IMG/VR virus record: IMGVR_UViG_3300031885_000074
Span: 1 to 32,437 of that record
Origin: a virus
DNA: 32,437 nt
Reading direction: 5' to 3' (one strand)
Below, piece after piece: positions 1 to 7,808 of this stretch; within the stretch, counting starts at the first letter, position 1; the number at the start of each line of letters is the position of its first letter. The notes beneath the pieces were generated by a model. The model saw only the letters and a list, made by a program, of their open reading frames with translations, had not been told where the DNA came from and made no database searches. Made by a program: the position numbers and the translations under genes.

Positions 1-1426
1 CCCTCGCGGCCTCAAGCTTGTACTCGTTGTTCCCCTCGGAGAGCGCCTGGCTGTTGGTCCCGCGCGAAAGGTGCGCGTAGCCGGGCAGCTCCTCCGGCGA
101 CATCTGGAAGGCGGACAGGATCGTCCTGGCGTTGGAGTCGGCGAGGAACTGGAACTCGGCGTCGCGCTGGACGCTGCTCTCGACGGACACCCAGCTGATG
201 TCGTCCTCGGGCCCCATGCCGAACACCGGCATGCGCCAGGCGTTGGTCACGGAGTTGATCGAGGCGTTGAACTGGAGCCGAATCTGCTGCAGGGCCGCCT
301 GGTCGATGCCGTCGGCCTTGACGACCAGCATCCCGCGCGTGGCACGGCCGCTCTGGAAGTAGAGCTTGTTGTGCAGCGAGATGTTGATGTGCGTCGTGAC
401 CGCGTTGATGATCGTGTCGAGCGGGGTCAGCGGGTAGCCGTTGTACTCAACGTCCGTTGCCGGGTAGAGGTTGTGCACGAAGAGTTCCTCGTGCGTGAAG
501 GCCTGGACGGGGCGGCCGTCGATGACCTGCACGAAGTCGTACCTCGGGGCGTCCTTGTCGTCCTTCGGCGGGAAGAACTTCGCGGGGTCGAGCTTCTCGT
601 TCTTGATCTCCTGCAGGATCTTGATGGCGTGGCTCCGGACGGACTCGGCCTGGGTCGCGGACCTCTCGGACACCCGGTAGATCGTGCCGGCGTCGACGTT
701 GCGGACGGAGTGGAATTCCCTCTTCCCCTCATCGGTCATAACCGTCACGGGCTCGACCGCGAACCGGCCGAACCTGAGGCCGTCGTAGGTGATCATCTTG
801 AGGAACTCTGGGAAGTTCAGCCTCTCGCTGTCCTTCCAGCCCTCTGTGCGGCCGCAGCGGAACAGGTTGAGCTTGGCCTCGTTGATCTCCTTCTGGAGGG
901 CCTCCTTCTGGCCCTCCTTCCCGCTTTCCTCGCTCTCCTCCTCCTCCATCTCTTCGAGGATGCCCGGCAGCGGGACGATGTCGTACCCGATGTCGAAGCG
1001 GTTCGCGCGGGGGCGGCCGAAGGACGACACCTGGTTCGAGCGGGCGTTGAGCACCGCGGCGATCAGGTCGTCCTGCCGGCAGACCTTCTTGATCAGGGAG
1101 TCGGGGAGGAGCTGGAGCTTCGCCTTGTAGAGGGAGTCGTAGACCCCGGTGGCCGTGGACGGGTCCACGTCGAAGGCCATCTTCACCGGCTTGTCCCTTC
1201 CAATGTTGTCCCCGCTGCCGTGCTTGGCCAGGGCGTCCGCGATCAGCGTGAGCGGGTCGGAGTTCCGCGAGAGTTCCCTCTTCGCGGTCTCGTCCCCCTT
1301 CTCGGCCTTCTCGAAGGTTTCGAGCCGCCTCTTCTCCTCGGCGACGAGCTGCGTGGCCACGGGGTCGAGGGACAGGACGATGGTCTTGTTCTGGACGGCC
1401 TCTCTGTCCTTTTTGGGGATCTTCAT
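1..1426 (-). CDS. Phage portal protein, HK97/Phage_portal-like (3' end outside window)
   Basis: This gene would form the dodecameric portal ring at one capsid vertex, through which the terminase pumps DNA. The frame is open from an ATG at 1426 to the window edge (475 codons seen, C-terminus missing). A strong ribosome site (AAAGGAG) sits just upstream and overlaps the stop of the preceding gene. The N-terminal half is charged and helical. The middle carries the usual portal layout: an 'ELFVHNLYP' strand, then 'YNGYPLTPLDTIINAV', then a 'GMLVVKADG' turn. Near the visible end, 'SAFQMSPEELPGY' followed by a Ser/Asn/Gln-rich segment matches the HK97-type portal stretch before the C-terminal helices. 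It follows the terminase genes and one virion-like gene on the same strand, the normal packaging order. The family call rests on motif order, not on an alignment. Confidence 0.82.
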   Translation of the reverse strand, partial: MKIPKKDREAVQNKTIVLSLDPVATQLVAEEKRRLETFEKAEKGDETAKRELSRNSDPLTLIADALAKHGSGDNIGRDKPVKMAFDVDPSTATGVYDSLYKAKLQLLPDSLIKKVCRQDDLIAAVLNARSNQVSSFGRPRANRFDIGYDIVPLPGILEEMEEEESEESGKEGQKEALQKEINEAKLNLFRCGRTEGWKDSERLNFPEFLKMITYDGLRFGRFAVEPVTVMTDEGKREFHSVRNVDAGTIYRVSERSATQAESVRSHAIKILQEIKNEKLDPAKFFPPKDDKDAPRYDFVQVIDGRPVQAFTHEELFVHNLYPATDVEYNGYPLTPLDTIINAVTTHINISLHNKLYFQSGRATRGMLVVKADGIDQAALQQIRLQFNASINSVTNAWRMPVFGMGPEDDISWVSVESSVQRDAEFQFLADSNARTILSAFQMSPEELPGYAHLSRGTNSQALSEGNNEYKLEAAR

Positions 1427-1435
1427 GGCTCTCCT

Positions 1436-2446
1436 TTACTGCGCGAGGAACCAGTAGACGTTCATCGGGTCCTTCGTGCTCCGGTTCACGACCGTGAGGG
1501 AGTACGCGAGGCCCACCTTGTGGAAGACGGCCACCTGCGCCGGGTCGCCCGGGAGGAACGGGGAGAGCCGGTTGCTGTTCGAGGCGTCGCCGTTCAGCCG
1601 GACCACGGCCTCCTGGTCGACCTCGACGTAGACCACCTTCTTCGCGGAGGTGTAGAACACCATGCCGGAGGCGTCGGGCATGATGCCGGACTCCAGCGGG
1701 ATCGGGGTCGTGGAGACGACCTCGAAGAAGTCGGGGGCGACGGCGGTCACCGTGTACGACTTCTGCGTCACGGCCGAGAACCCGGCCGAGACGTCAACGG
1801 TGCTGCCGACCTGCACGCCGGCCGCCGAGTACGCGCGGAAGACCGAGGCGTAGCCGAGGCCCAGGACGACGGACTCGGCCGCCGCGAGGAACGCGGCGCC
1901 GTCGGGGCGCACGCAGGTGATCGAGGTGGCGTCCTTGCCGATGACCGACCAGTAGCCCTCGTTCAGGGTGTTGAACGGGCCCGCGGCGTCGCCGGTGCTG
2001 AGGCCGGCGATGCGGAGCACGTCCCCGATCTGGACGGCGGCGAAGCTCAGGGCTCCGGCGCCGGAGGACGCGAACTTGGCCGTGGAGTTGTTGTTTGTGG
2101 TGACCACGACGGGCGTGGTCGCGCCGGCGGCCAGGGCCCTCTCCGCCCTGAGGGCCGGGGCGGTTCCCGCGGCCGAGAGGAACCGGTAGGTGGAGGCGGT
2201 CCCGGGCAGGAGCGAGACGGCGAAGGCGGTCGTCCCGTCGATGCTTGTCGCCTGTGTGCCGGAGTAGATGGCGAGGGAGCCGCCGGGCTGGATGACGGCC
2301 TGGTTCGAGACGGCGTTTTCCACCTGCACGTTCCTAAACTCGCGCGTCCAGTTGGCCAGGCGGCGGTTGGGGTTGTTGTTGGTACTGCCCTCGCTCCCGT
2401 CGTAGGCTAGGATTGAATGAAGCAGGTTGAGGAGGGTCGTGGTCAT
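1436..2446 (-). CDS. Probable virion structural protein, unknown function
   Basis: I do not recognise the family. The 336-residue product is rich in Ala, Gly, Ser, Thr and Val, with many short beta-type strands and almost no charged helices, as in capsid decoration, neck or tail proteins. It has no signal peptide or membrane segment. The N-terminus (about residues 1-45) is Asn-rich and polar. Alternating hydrophobic strands follow to the end, where the last 60 residues ('VEVDQEAVVRLNG', 'DPMNVYWFLAQ') look like a jelly-roll or beta-sandwich edge. It lies between the large terminase and the portal gene, 37 bases from the first and 9 from the second, so a packaging or head role is likely. The ATG at 2446 is preceded by AGAGGT at a good distance. 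An alternative is a head-completion or fibre-like protein. Confidence 0.55.
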   Translation of the reverse strand: MTTTLLNLLHSILAYDGSEGSTNNNPNRRLANWTREFRNVQVENAVSNQAVIQPGGSLAIYSGTQATSIDGTTAFAVSLLPGTASTYRFLSAAGTAPALRAERALAAGATTPVVVTTNNNSTAKFASSGAGALSFAAVQIGDVLRIAGLSTGDAAGPFNTLNEGYWSVIGKDATSITCVRPDGAAFLAAAESVVLGLGYASVFRAYSAAGVQVGSTVDVSAGFSAVTQKSYTVTAVAPDFFEVVSTTPIPLESGIMPDASGMVFYTSAKKVVYVEVDQEAVVRLNGDASNSNRLSPFLPGDPAQVAVFHKVGLAYSLTVVNRSTKDPMNVYWFLAQ

Positions 2447-2483
2447 GGGATAGTACCTCTAGTATCAAAAGATTGCGGCATTG

Positions 2484-4376
2484 CTATTCGTCTCCCCCGC
2501 CCTCGCCGAAGTCCCAGAGGACACTGCCGCTGCCGCCGGCGCCGCCGATGGGCGTGGCGTTCTGCGTGGCGACGGTGATCGCGTGGGTCATCCAGTTGGC
2601 GGTGCCGTCCTGCGGCGTGAGCGCCTGGGGCAGGCCTTGCTTCTTCTCGGCCTCGGAGAGCCTGGCGGTCATGATCCCGCCGGTCTTCGAAAAAAGGCAT
2701 TGGACCGGATACCTTAGGCCGTCGCACTCGTCGTCCTCGCGCTTGTCGGGGTCCTTGGTGGGGACCCCCGCCGCGTCCAGCAGCCAGTGGTATTTGGCCA
2801 GGCGACCGAACAGGAACTCAACCCCCGTGTCGCCGGACAGAAAGTACATGCTGCTGGTGCCCGTGGCCGTCATGAGCTTCATGCGTATGGCCTCGATCCC
2901 GTCCGCCACCACCTTCTTGAACTTGGGGACGTTGAAGCCGCCCTTGCGGTGCAGGGTCTTGTTGTGGCCGGGGTAGGCCTGGTCGGCGTAGACCGCCTTG
3001 ACGGCCTTGGGGCCGCCGACAAGCCCGGCGCGGTCCACGGACATGGCGACGGCGTCATCCAGCTCGAGGCCCGGGGCGGCCAGGCAGTCGAGGACGAACG
3101 TCCTGCCGGCCCCGTCCACGGCCAGGATGATGAAGACGAAGTTGTGCGTGAACCCCCAGTCGACGCCCGCGTAGAAGTCCAGCCCCAGCTCCTTCATGGT
3201 GAGGATGAGGTCGGCCCGGGTGAAGCGGGGGTCCCGGGGGCGGCCGTCCAGCATCTCGGCGATCTGCGCGGCGGTCTTCTTGTGCACCAGGCGGCTCAGG
3301 GTCGGGTAGATGAGGCCGGTCGACGCCGGCTTCCAGCACATCAGCTCCGCGGAGGCCAGCTCGGGGCTGACGTTCCTGAACAGGTTGATGACGTGGTCGA
3401 TGGGCTTGAGGAGCAGACCGTTCTCCCTGCGGTGGGCAAGCCTGGTCTGGCAGACGGAGAACAGGGGGCAGTCCACGCAGCCGGCGTATCCCCTGGCCGG
3501 GGCGTAGTCCTTGGCCTCCTCGGCCGTCAGCGAGGCGTAGCCTGCCGACGTGACCGACCTGAAGAGCGCCCTGTTGTAGTGCATGTCGACCATGGGCAGC
3601 TCGGGCTTGTGCCTCCCCGGCGGGCACCTCTCGGACACGTCGATGATGTTCCAGTGCCGGATGTGCAGCCCCGTGATCTCCGCCCTGTCTATCTCGTTCT
3701 GTACGTTGCCGTACGCGAACTTCCTGGTGGAGGTGTAGACGGTGACCGGCAGCTGCACCGTCCCGTCCTTGCGGCGGCGGGCGGACGGAATCAGCTTGGC
3801 CTGGGCGAACACCTTGGGGTTGTCGAGTACGTCGACCTCGTCCATCACCATGAGGGGGACGTGCTGGTAGTTTGTGCCCTTCATGGTCGCGACGACTATC
3901 CCGAGGGAACTCTTCCCCCCTCCGAACGCCTCCGGCCTCACCATGACGGTCCTTCTCTTGGCGTCCCTGTCCACGTAGTCGTGCAGGTACTCCCCGGAGA
4001 AGTTGTCGCCGATGTACTCCTTGGCCTTGTCGGACTGGTCAAGGATGGCCGCCATGTGGGCCGCGTTGAGGCCGAGGACGGCCAGCACGACGGTCTCCAG
4101 GGTGGAGGCCGAGAGCGTCTTGTACCCGTCGCGGCAGGCGTAGTAGAGGGCCTGGGAGAACTTGGGGTCGCTCTCGCGGAGCTTGGAGTAGACCTCCCAG
4201 ATCATGTCCATCGGGGACGAGTTGGAGTCCGGGTCCACGACCTCCCCGGGGTAGTCTATCCCCAGGTAGAACTGGATCCAGTCGTGCAGGTCCTCCTTGG
4301 TGGAGGGCGGCTCGAAGATCGCGAGCCGAAGCTCCTCCTCGGTGGGGTCCTGGTCCTGTTTGGGGTCCTCGGTCAC
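2484..4376 (-). CDS. terL: Terminase large subunit (ATPase and nuclease)
   Basis: This is the packaging motor ATPase with a C-terminal headful or cutting nuclease. In 630 residues, a deviant Walker A (CRDGYKT, 81-87) is followed by Walker B (PLMVMDE, 174-180) and a coupling-motif-like 'TSTRKF' at 215-220. The RNase H-fold nuclease begins at 'FYAGVDWGF' (Asp405), with further acidic positions at 'VYADQAYPG' (Asp465) and 'REDDECDGLRY' (547-555). A cysteine group (Cys251, then Cys300, Cys303 and Cys309) lies between the ATPase and nuclease domains and may bind zinc or an Fe-S cluster. The start is a GTG at 4376 sharing GTGA with the stop of the upstream gene, so the two are probably translationally coupled. 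Length and motif order fit TerL well; the closest subfamily cannot be told by eye. Confidence 0.93.
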   Translation of the reverse strand: MTEDPKQDQDPTEEELRLAIFEPPSTKEDLHDWIQFYLGIDYPGEVVDPDSNSSPMDMIWEVYSKLRESDPKFSQALYYACRDGYKTLSASTLETVVLAVLGLNAAHMAAILDQSDKAKEYIGDNFSGEYLHDYVDRDAKRRTVMVRPEAFGGGKSSLGIVVATMKGTNYQHVPLMVMDEVDVLDNPKVFAQAKLIPSARRRKDGTVQLPVTVYTSTRKFAYGNVQNEIDRAEITGLHIRHWNIIDVSERCPPGRHKPELPMVDMHYNRALFRSVTSAGYASLTAEEAKDYAPARGYAGCVDCPLFSVCQTRLAHRRENGLLLKPIDHVINLFRNVSPELASAELMCWKPASTGLIYPTLSRLVHKKTAAQIAEMLDGRPRDPRFTRADLILTMKELGLDFYAGVDWGFTHNFVFIILAVDGAGRTFVLDCLAAPGLELDDAVAMSVDRAGLVGGPKAVKAVYADQAYPGHNKTLHRKGGFNVPKFKKVVADGIEAIRMKLMTATGTSSMYFLSGDTGVEFLFGRLAKYHWLLDAAGVPTKDPDKREDDECDGLRYPVQCLFSKTGGIMTARLSEAEKKQGLPQALTPQDGTANWMTHAITVATQNATPIGGAGGSGSVLWDFGEGGGDE

Positions 4377-4996
4377 TTCCTCGTCTTTGCCGCCAGGGCC
4401 TTCCTTATGACCACGCGGGCCTCGCCCGGGGGAAGCGCGGCGCGGACGGGCGTCGAGGCCACGTCGATCACCGACCCGGCCGACTGGGCGGACGGGGGGA
4501 CGGTCGGGGCCTTGGCCTTGTCCTGCCCGGTGAGCTTTTGCAACAGTTCCACGGCCTTCTGGTACCCCAGGAGCCCGTTGACCATCATGTTGCCCTTAAG
4601 CTCCTCCTCGTTGCCCGTCTGGAGGTACTTCTTGAGCTGGCCGCCGTACTTCTTGTGGCTCACGGCGAGCAGGTCCGAGACGAAGTTGACGGCCTCCAGG
4701 GTGGTGTTCATCAGCCTCTCCACGACCTGCTTCTGGAGCTGCTCGGAGTACGCGTCCCTCTTGGCGTCCCAGTCGAACTTGACCTGCGCGTGGAGGATCG
4801 CCCCGAGGGGGTACTGCGGGTTGAGTTCCTGTATCTTTTCGGCAGTGTAGCCCTCCAGGAACAGCTTGTAGAACTGCGCCACGAGCGACGGGGCGAGCTG
4901 CGACCCCGGCATCGGTAGCTTGTCCTCGATGTACGCGAGCAGGGTCTCCTTCTCGCTGTCGGAGAGCCTAGACTGCTCGACCCTTTCTCTTTCCAT
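4373..4996 (-). CDS. Probable terminase small subunit
   Basis: It probably recognises phage DNA and loads the large terminase. The evidence is position (directly upstream of terL, overlapping by 4 bases) and architecture. Residues 35-90 contain 'LFLEGYTAEKIQELNPQ', a helix-turn-helix-like stretch, followed by 'VKFDWDAKRDAYSEQ', which resembles the Trp/Arg segment after the HTH in many small terminases. Residues 85-150 are long amphipathic helices suited to ring assembly. The last 50 residues are an Ala/Pro-rich linker ending in a basic tail. The 207-residue length is normal for the family. The ATG at 4996 lies inside the 3' end of the upstream gene and has only a weak ribosome site. No catalytic motif is expected, so the call is mainly contextual. 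Confidence 0.6.
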   Translation of the reverse strand: MERERVEQSRLSDSEKETLLAYIEDKLPMPGSQLAPSLVAQFYKLFLEGYTAEKIQELNPQYPLGAILHAQVKFDWDAKRDAYSEQLQKQVVERLMNTTLEAVNFVSDLLAVSHKKYGGQLKKYLQTGNEEELKGNMMVNGLLGYQKAVELLQKLTGQDKAKAPTVPPSAQSAGSVIDVASTPVRAALPPGEARVVIRKALAAKTRK

Positions 4997-5402
4997 CCGC
5001 CGCCGCCTTTGGCGAGATTTCTCTGCCGTTCACCAGCACCTTTACCTCGGTGTTGGGCCAAAACAAGTACTTCGTCCAGACGGTGAGTGCCTCCGCGCCG
5101 AGTGCCTTCGCCCTCGCGCTGGACCGCCCCTTCGCCTGCACGTCGTAGACCACGCGCACGAAGCGCGGGGTCCTGTGCATGTCGCCGTTGTCGTCGGGCT
5201 TGGAGCGGGGCTCGCCGACCTCGATGGTCGTCTTCGTCCCCTCCACCACGGAGCCCGGAATGGCGACAAGCGGCCACCGCTCCAGATTCTTCCTCTGGAA
5301 CTCGGTGACCGCACCTGTCATATCGGTAATATCACGGGCGGCCGCGAAGGCCCTGGTCTCGTTTAGCGATGCAGCCCGGTTCTCTTTGCCACTTCCTGCC
5401 AC
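4968..5402 (-). CDS. Small protein of unknown function between sbcD-like and terminase genes
   Basis: I do not recognise this product. The reading frame ends at 4968 and has two plausible starts. A GTG at 5402 has an excellent ribosome site (AAGGAGG, four bases away) and gives 144 residues, but overlaps the upstream gene by 40 bases. An ATG at 5321 gives 117 residues without a clear ribosome site. I prefer the GTG. The N-terminus is helical and polar. The middle has a Val-rich beta stretch ('IPGSVVEGTKTTIEVG', 'RFVRVVYDVQAKG'), then a helix with 'WTKYLFWPN' and a basic C-terminal tail. No cysteines, signal peptide or membrane segments are seen. It sits in a run of overlapping minus-strand genes and is probably co-translated with them. 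Confidence 0.6.
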   Translation of the reverse strand: MAGSGKENRAASLNETRAFAAARDITDMTGAVTEFQRKNLERWPLVAIPGSVVEGTKTTIEVGEPRSKPDDNGDMHRTPRFVRVVYDVQAKGRSSARAKALGAEALTVWTKYLFWPNTEVKVLVNGREISPKAAADGKRKGRAV

Positions 5403-6409
5403 AGTACCTCCTTTTCGACGCCCCACTCGCCGCCGGCGACGAACTTCTTGAGGGACGAGGCTATCCCCTCGGATTCCTTGACATCCGCCTTCGCCTCCGC
5501 CTCGCGCCGGACCCTTATCTCGATGCGCCTGTCGCCCTGGACCACCTTCAGGACCTCGTCGCAGAAGGCCGCGGGGCCCTCGATGTCCACGATGATCCTC
5601 GCGTCCACCTCGCTCGGCGGGATGGGGAGTACGACTTCCATCGGCCCCAACAACTCGACCATCTGGGGGCTCACGAGGAACCGGTAGATGGGCTTGCAGA
5701 CGCCCTCCGTCTCGAAGGTCTCCTCCGACACGACGCGGCCCTCGTCGTCCAGCCCCAGGAGGAGCAGTGACCGGGCGATGTTGGCGTCGGAGACCGTCCG
5801 CCAGCGCGGGGAGCCGGGGTAGGTGAGCTTCCCCATCTTCTGCGGGAGGTGGATGTGGCCGCTGTAGACCTTCTCGAACGGCACCTCGTCGAGCTGCACG
5901 CCGTCGGGGGCCGGGAAGTTGTTCTCGTACATGGCGCCGACGAACGTCTGGTGGCAGACGAGGGTCCTGCGGGGGCTCGGGTCCGGGTCCTCGGTCGGGC
6001 GCGGCTCCGAGGGGTAGGCGAGCTTGGCGGCGGCCGCCTTGAACTCCGCGGGGTCCTTGTAGTAGGGCATGTAGGCCACGCGGTCGACCACGGCGGGCTC
6101 CTCGACGACGAGGGCCCGGCCCTTGTACGGGATGAGCGCGTGCATGCTCCGGGGCGCCTCGGTTCCGGGCATGTCGTGGTTCCCCACGAGCATGATCGGG
6201 GTCGGCCCCGGCCAGGCCTCGAGCGCGTTGTACCAGGCGTGCATCACCTCCACCCGGACCATCGAGTGGGTGTGGTGCTGGTCGCCGAGGAAGACCACGC
6301 GGGCCTTGTGCTCGACGGCGACCCTCTTCACGAGCCCGATCAGCCGCCAGAAGTCGTCCAGCGCGTCGGGCGTGACGTGGGGGTCCCCCACAAGGAGGAG
6401 CTTCTTCAC
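5363..6409 (-). CDS. SbcD/Mre11/T4 gp47-like metallophosphoesterase nuclease
   Basis: This is the nuclease subunit of the SbcCD (Mre11-Rad50, T4 gp47-gp46) complex, which trims DNA ends and opens hairpins for recombination and replication. The 348 residues show the full calcineurin-like metal set in order: 'GDPHV' (Asp9, His11), 'FLGDQHH' (Asp43), 'VGNHD' (76-80), 'CHQTF' in the middle and 'SGHIH' further on. After residue 230 the C-terminal part is predicted to form the cap and the helical partner-binding segment. The start is a GTG at 6409 sharing GTGA with the upstream stop. Its partner ATPase (SbcC-like, 12993-15095) lies on the opposite strand beyond the divergent control region, an unusual arrangement because the pair is normally adjacent. 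Confidence 0.93.
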   Translation of the reverse strand: MKKLLLVGDPHVTPDALDDFWRLIGLVKRVAVEHKARVVFLGDQHHTHSMVRVEVMHAWYNALEAWPGPTPIMLVGNHDMPGTEAPRSMHALIPYKGRALVVEEPAVVDRVAYMPYYKDPAEFKAAAAKLAYPSEPRPTEDPDPSPRRTLVCHQTFVGAMYENNFPAPDGVQLDEVPFEKVYSGHIHLPQKMGKLTYPGSPRWRTVSDANIARSLLLLGLDDEGRVVSEETFETEGVCKPIYRFLVSPQMVELLGPMEVVLPIPPSEVDARIIVDIEGPAAFCDEVLKVVQGDRRIEIRVRREAEAKADVKESEGIASSLKKFVAGGEWGVEKEVLWQEVAKRTGLHR

Positions 6410-6759
6410 GGCTTTCCCGCCGTGGAGAAGACCGGGGGACTGTCGGGGTCGGCAAACAGGACAATCTCCGACTCGGGCACGAGGATGGCGGCGGTGGTGC
6501 CGCCGTCGCCGCAGACGTCAATGTCATACTGCGCCTTGGCCCATGCGGATGTGTAGCAGATGGCCCTCACCCAGATGTGGCTCCCGGCGCAAAGCTCCTG
6601 CAGGGCGGGGGAGCCGGCGTACGGCATCAGGACCCTCAGCCTCGTGAGGGTCGTGCGCTGCCCCGCCCTTGCAAACCCGTCCACGACGCAGGCCTTCACC
6701 TGCTGGCTCTCCATGGGTTCGGTCACGATCAAACCATTCCTGCTAAAGGGAAAATCCAT
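6406..6759 (-). CDS. Small beta-rich protein of unknown function (possible GroES-like fold)
   Basis: The 117-residue product has no sure family. The ATG at 6759 is six bases after a GGAGG and overlaps the upstream stop as TGATG; a GTG at 6762 is also possible but too close. The sequence is mostly short beta strands: 'NGLIVTEP', 'VKACVVDGF', 'LRVLMPY', 'SHIWVRAICY' and 'AILVPESEIVLF'. The last two, with their spacing, recall the GroES pattern of a Gly/Asp turn and strand followed by 'ESDIL'. This is interesting because a GroEL-type gene lies 4 kb away. Against it, no mobile loop or 'GGI' motif is seen in the expected place. It could equally be a small single-strand or RNA binding beta-barrel. 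Confidence 0.6.
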   Translation of the reverse strand: MDFPFSRNGLIVTEPMESQQVKACVVDGFARAGQRTTLTRLRVLMPYAGSPALQELCAGSHIWVRAICYTSAWAKAQYDIDVCGDGGTTAAILVPESEIVLFADPDSPPVFSTAGKP

Positions 6760-7808
6760 CACTTACCTCCGACCGCGGCCGGGGCGACGCCCTTCAGCCG
6801 CAAAACTTTGACCTCGAATATCGTCAGGCACGAGAGGGCGTCCGCGAGGGCGCGCTTGTCCTGGGCCTCGGCCACCTTCTCCTCCTGGAGCGGGCCGGGG
6901 TCGGCGACCTTCGAGTACATGGTCTGGGCGTCCTCGCCCCCCACCCGGCTGTCCATGCTCACGGGCGAGGCCGCGCGGAGGAGGCTCTGCATACTGTCCT
7001 TCGTGACGTACTTGGGCTCGGGGGTCTCGGGCTTCTCCTTCTTGGCCTCCTCCCAGATCTCCTTGCGCTGCTTGTTCATCTCCTCGACGACGCAGGGCAG
7101 GTCCGACATGTTCTTCCGGTACGAGGTGATGTTCGCCCGGTACAGCTCCCGCCGGTCCGAGGGGTAGAAGTGCAGGGTGGTGTCGGAGTACATCTCGACC
7201 ATGTTGCCGGACATGCGCCCTATGGCGACGCTGCGGAACACGGTCGTGTAGGGCGGGACGAACTTGTCGACCGCGGAGATCAGGCCCTCGCTCGCCGTCT
7301 GGACCAGGTCCATGTACTCCGTCGTGGACGTGTGCGGGACCTTCCCCCAAAAGAGCTTCGCGCGGTTGATGGCCAGCGGGAGGTTACGCTCGATGATCCC
7401 GCCGCGGTGCGCCCGGATCTCGTCGGCCATCTTCCTGACCTTCGCGGCCCTCTTCCCCCTGTACCTGGAGACGGCGAAGGCGACGAACAGGTAGTTCGCC
7501 CGGAACCCGTGGAGCCTGGAGGGGGCCTTGGCCTTGAGGGCCGGCGCGATCTTGGAGGAGAACACGCCCTGGCGCTCCCGGAAGTACGGGCGGGCCGAGA
7601 GGATGTTCTTGCGCTGCACGGTTATGTGGTCGACGAACTCCCGGTAGACGGCGCGGCCCTCCGGGTGGCTCGTGAGGAACCTTCGGAAGCGGGTCTCCAT
7701 CCTGACCAGCGTGTCGATCTGCTGCTTCTGCGTCTTGTCGGTGGCCCCGCCGGCGATGACCGACTTGAGGTCCTCCGCGAACCGCCTGAAGTGTTCGCCG
7801 CTGCTCAC
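6759..7808 (-). CDS. Phage sigma-70-like transcription factor lacking most of region 4
   Basis: The product (349 residues) should bind RNA polymerase core and direct it to phage promoters. Residues 138-205 match sigma region 2: 'IIERNLPLAINRAKLF', then 'MDLVQTASEGLISAVDKF' and 'FRSVAIGRMSGNMVE', which corresponds to the core-binding and -10 recognition helices. Residues 270-290 ('LLRAASPVSMDSRVG') resemble the end of region 3. Region 4 starts with 'ALSCLTIFEVKVLRLKG', but the protein stops about 10 residues later, so the -35 helix-turn-helix is missing. This recalls T4 gp55, which has no region 4. The first 130 residues are basic and helical with no clear match. The start is a GTG at 7808 sharing GTGA with the helicase stop. 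The family is well supported; its promoter set is unknown. Confidence 0.85.
   Translation of the reverse strand: MSSGEHFRRFAEDLKSVIAGGATDKTQKQQIDTLVRMETRFRRFLTSHPEGRAVYREFVDHITVQRKNILSARPYFRERQGVFSSKIAPALKAKAPSRLHGFRANYLFVAFAVSRYRGKRAAKVRKMADEIRAHRGGIIERNLPLAINRAKLFWGKVPHTSTTEYMDLVQTASEGLISAVDKFVPPYTTVFRSVAIGRMSGNMVEMYSDTTLHFYPSDRRELYRANITSYRKNMSDLPCVVEEMNKQRKEIWEEAKKEKPETPEPKYVTKDSMQSLLRAASPVSMDSRVGGEDAQTMYSKVADPGPLQEEKVAEAQDKRALADALSCLTIFEVKVLRLKGVAPAAVGGK

Noticed and set aside
71-2410. Very long plus-strand open frame (779 codons) opposite the portal and virion genes
   Set aside because: It is a shadow caused by high GC: the product is full of Gly, Arg, Val and Leu with no domain, and it runs against clear minus-strand genes.
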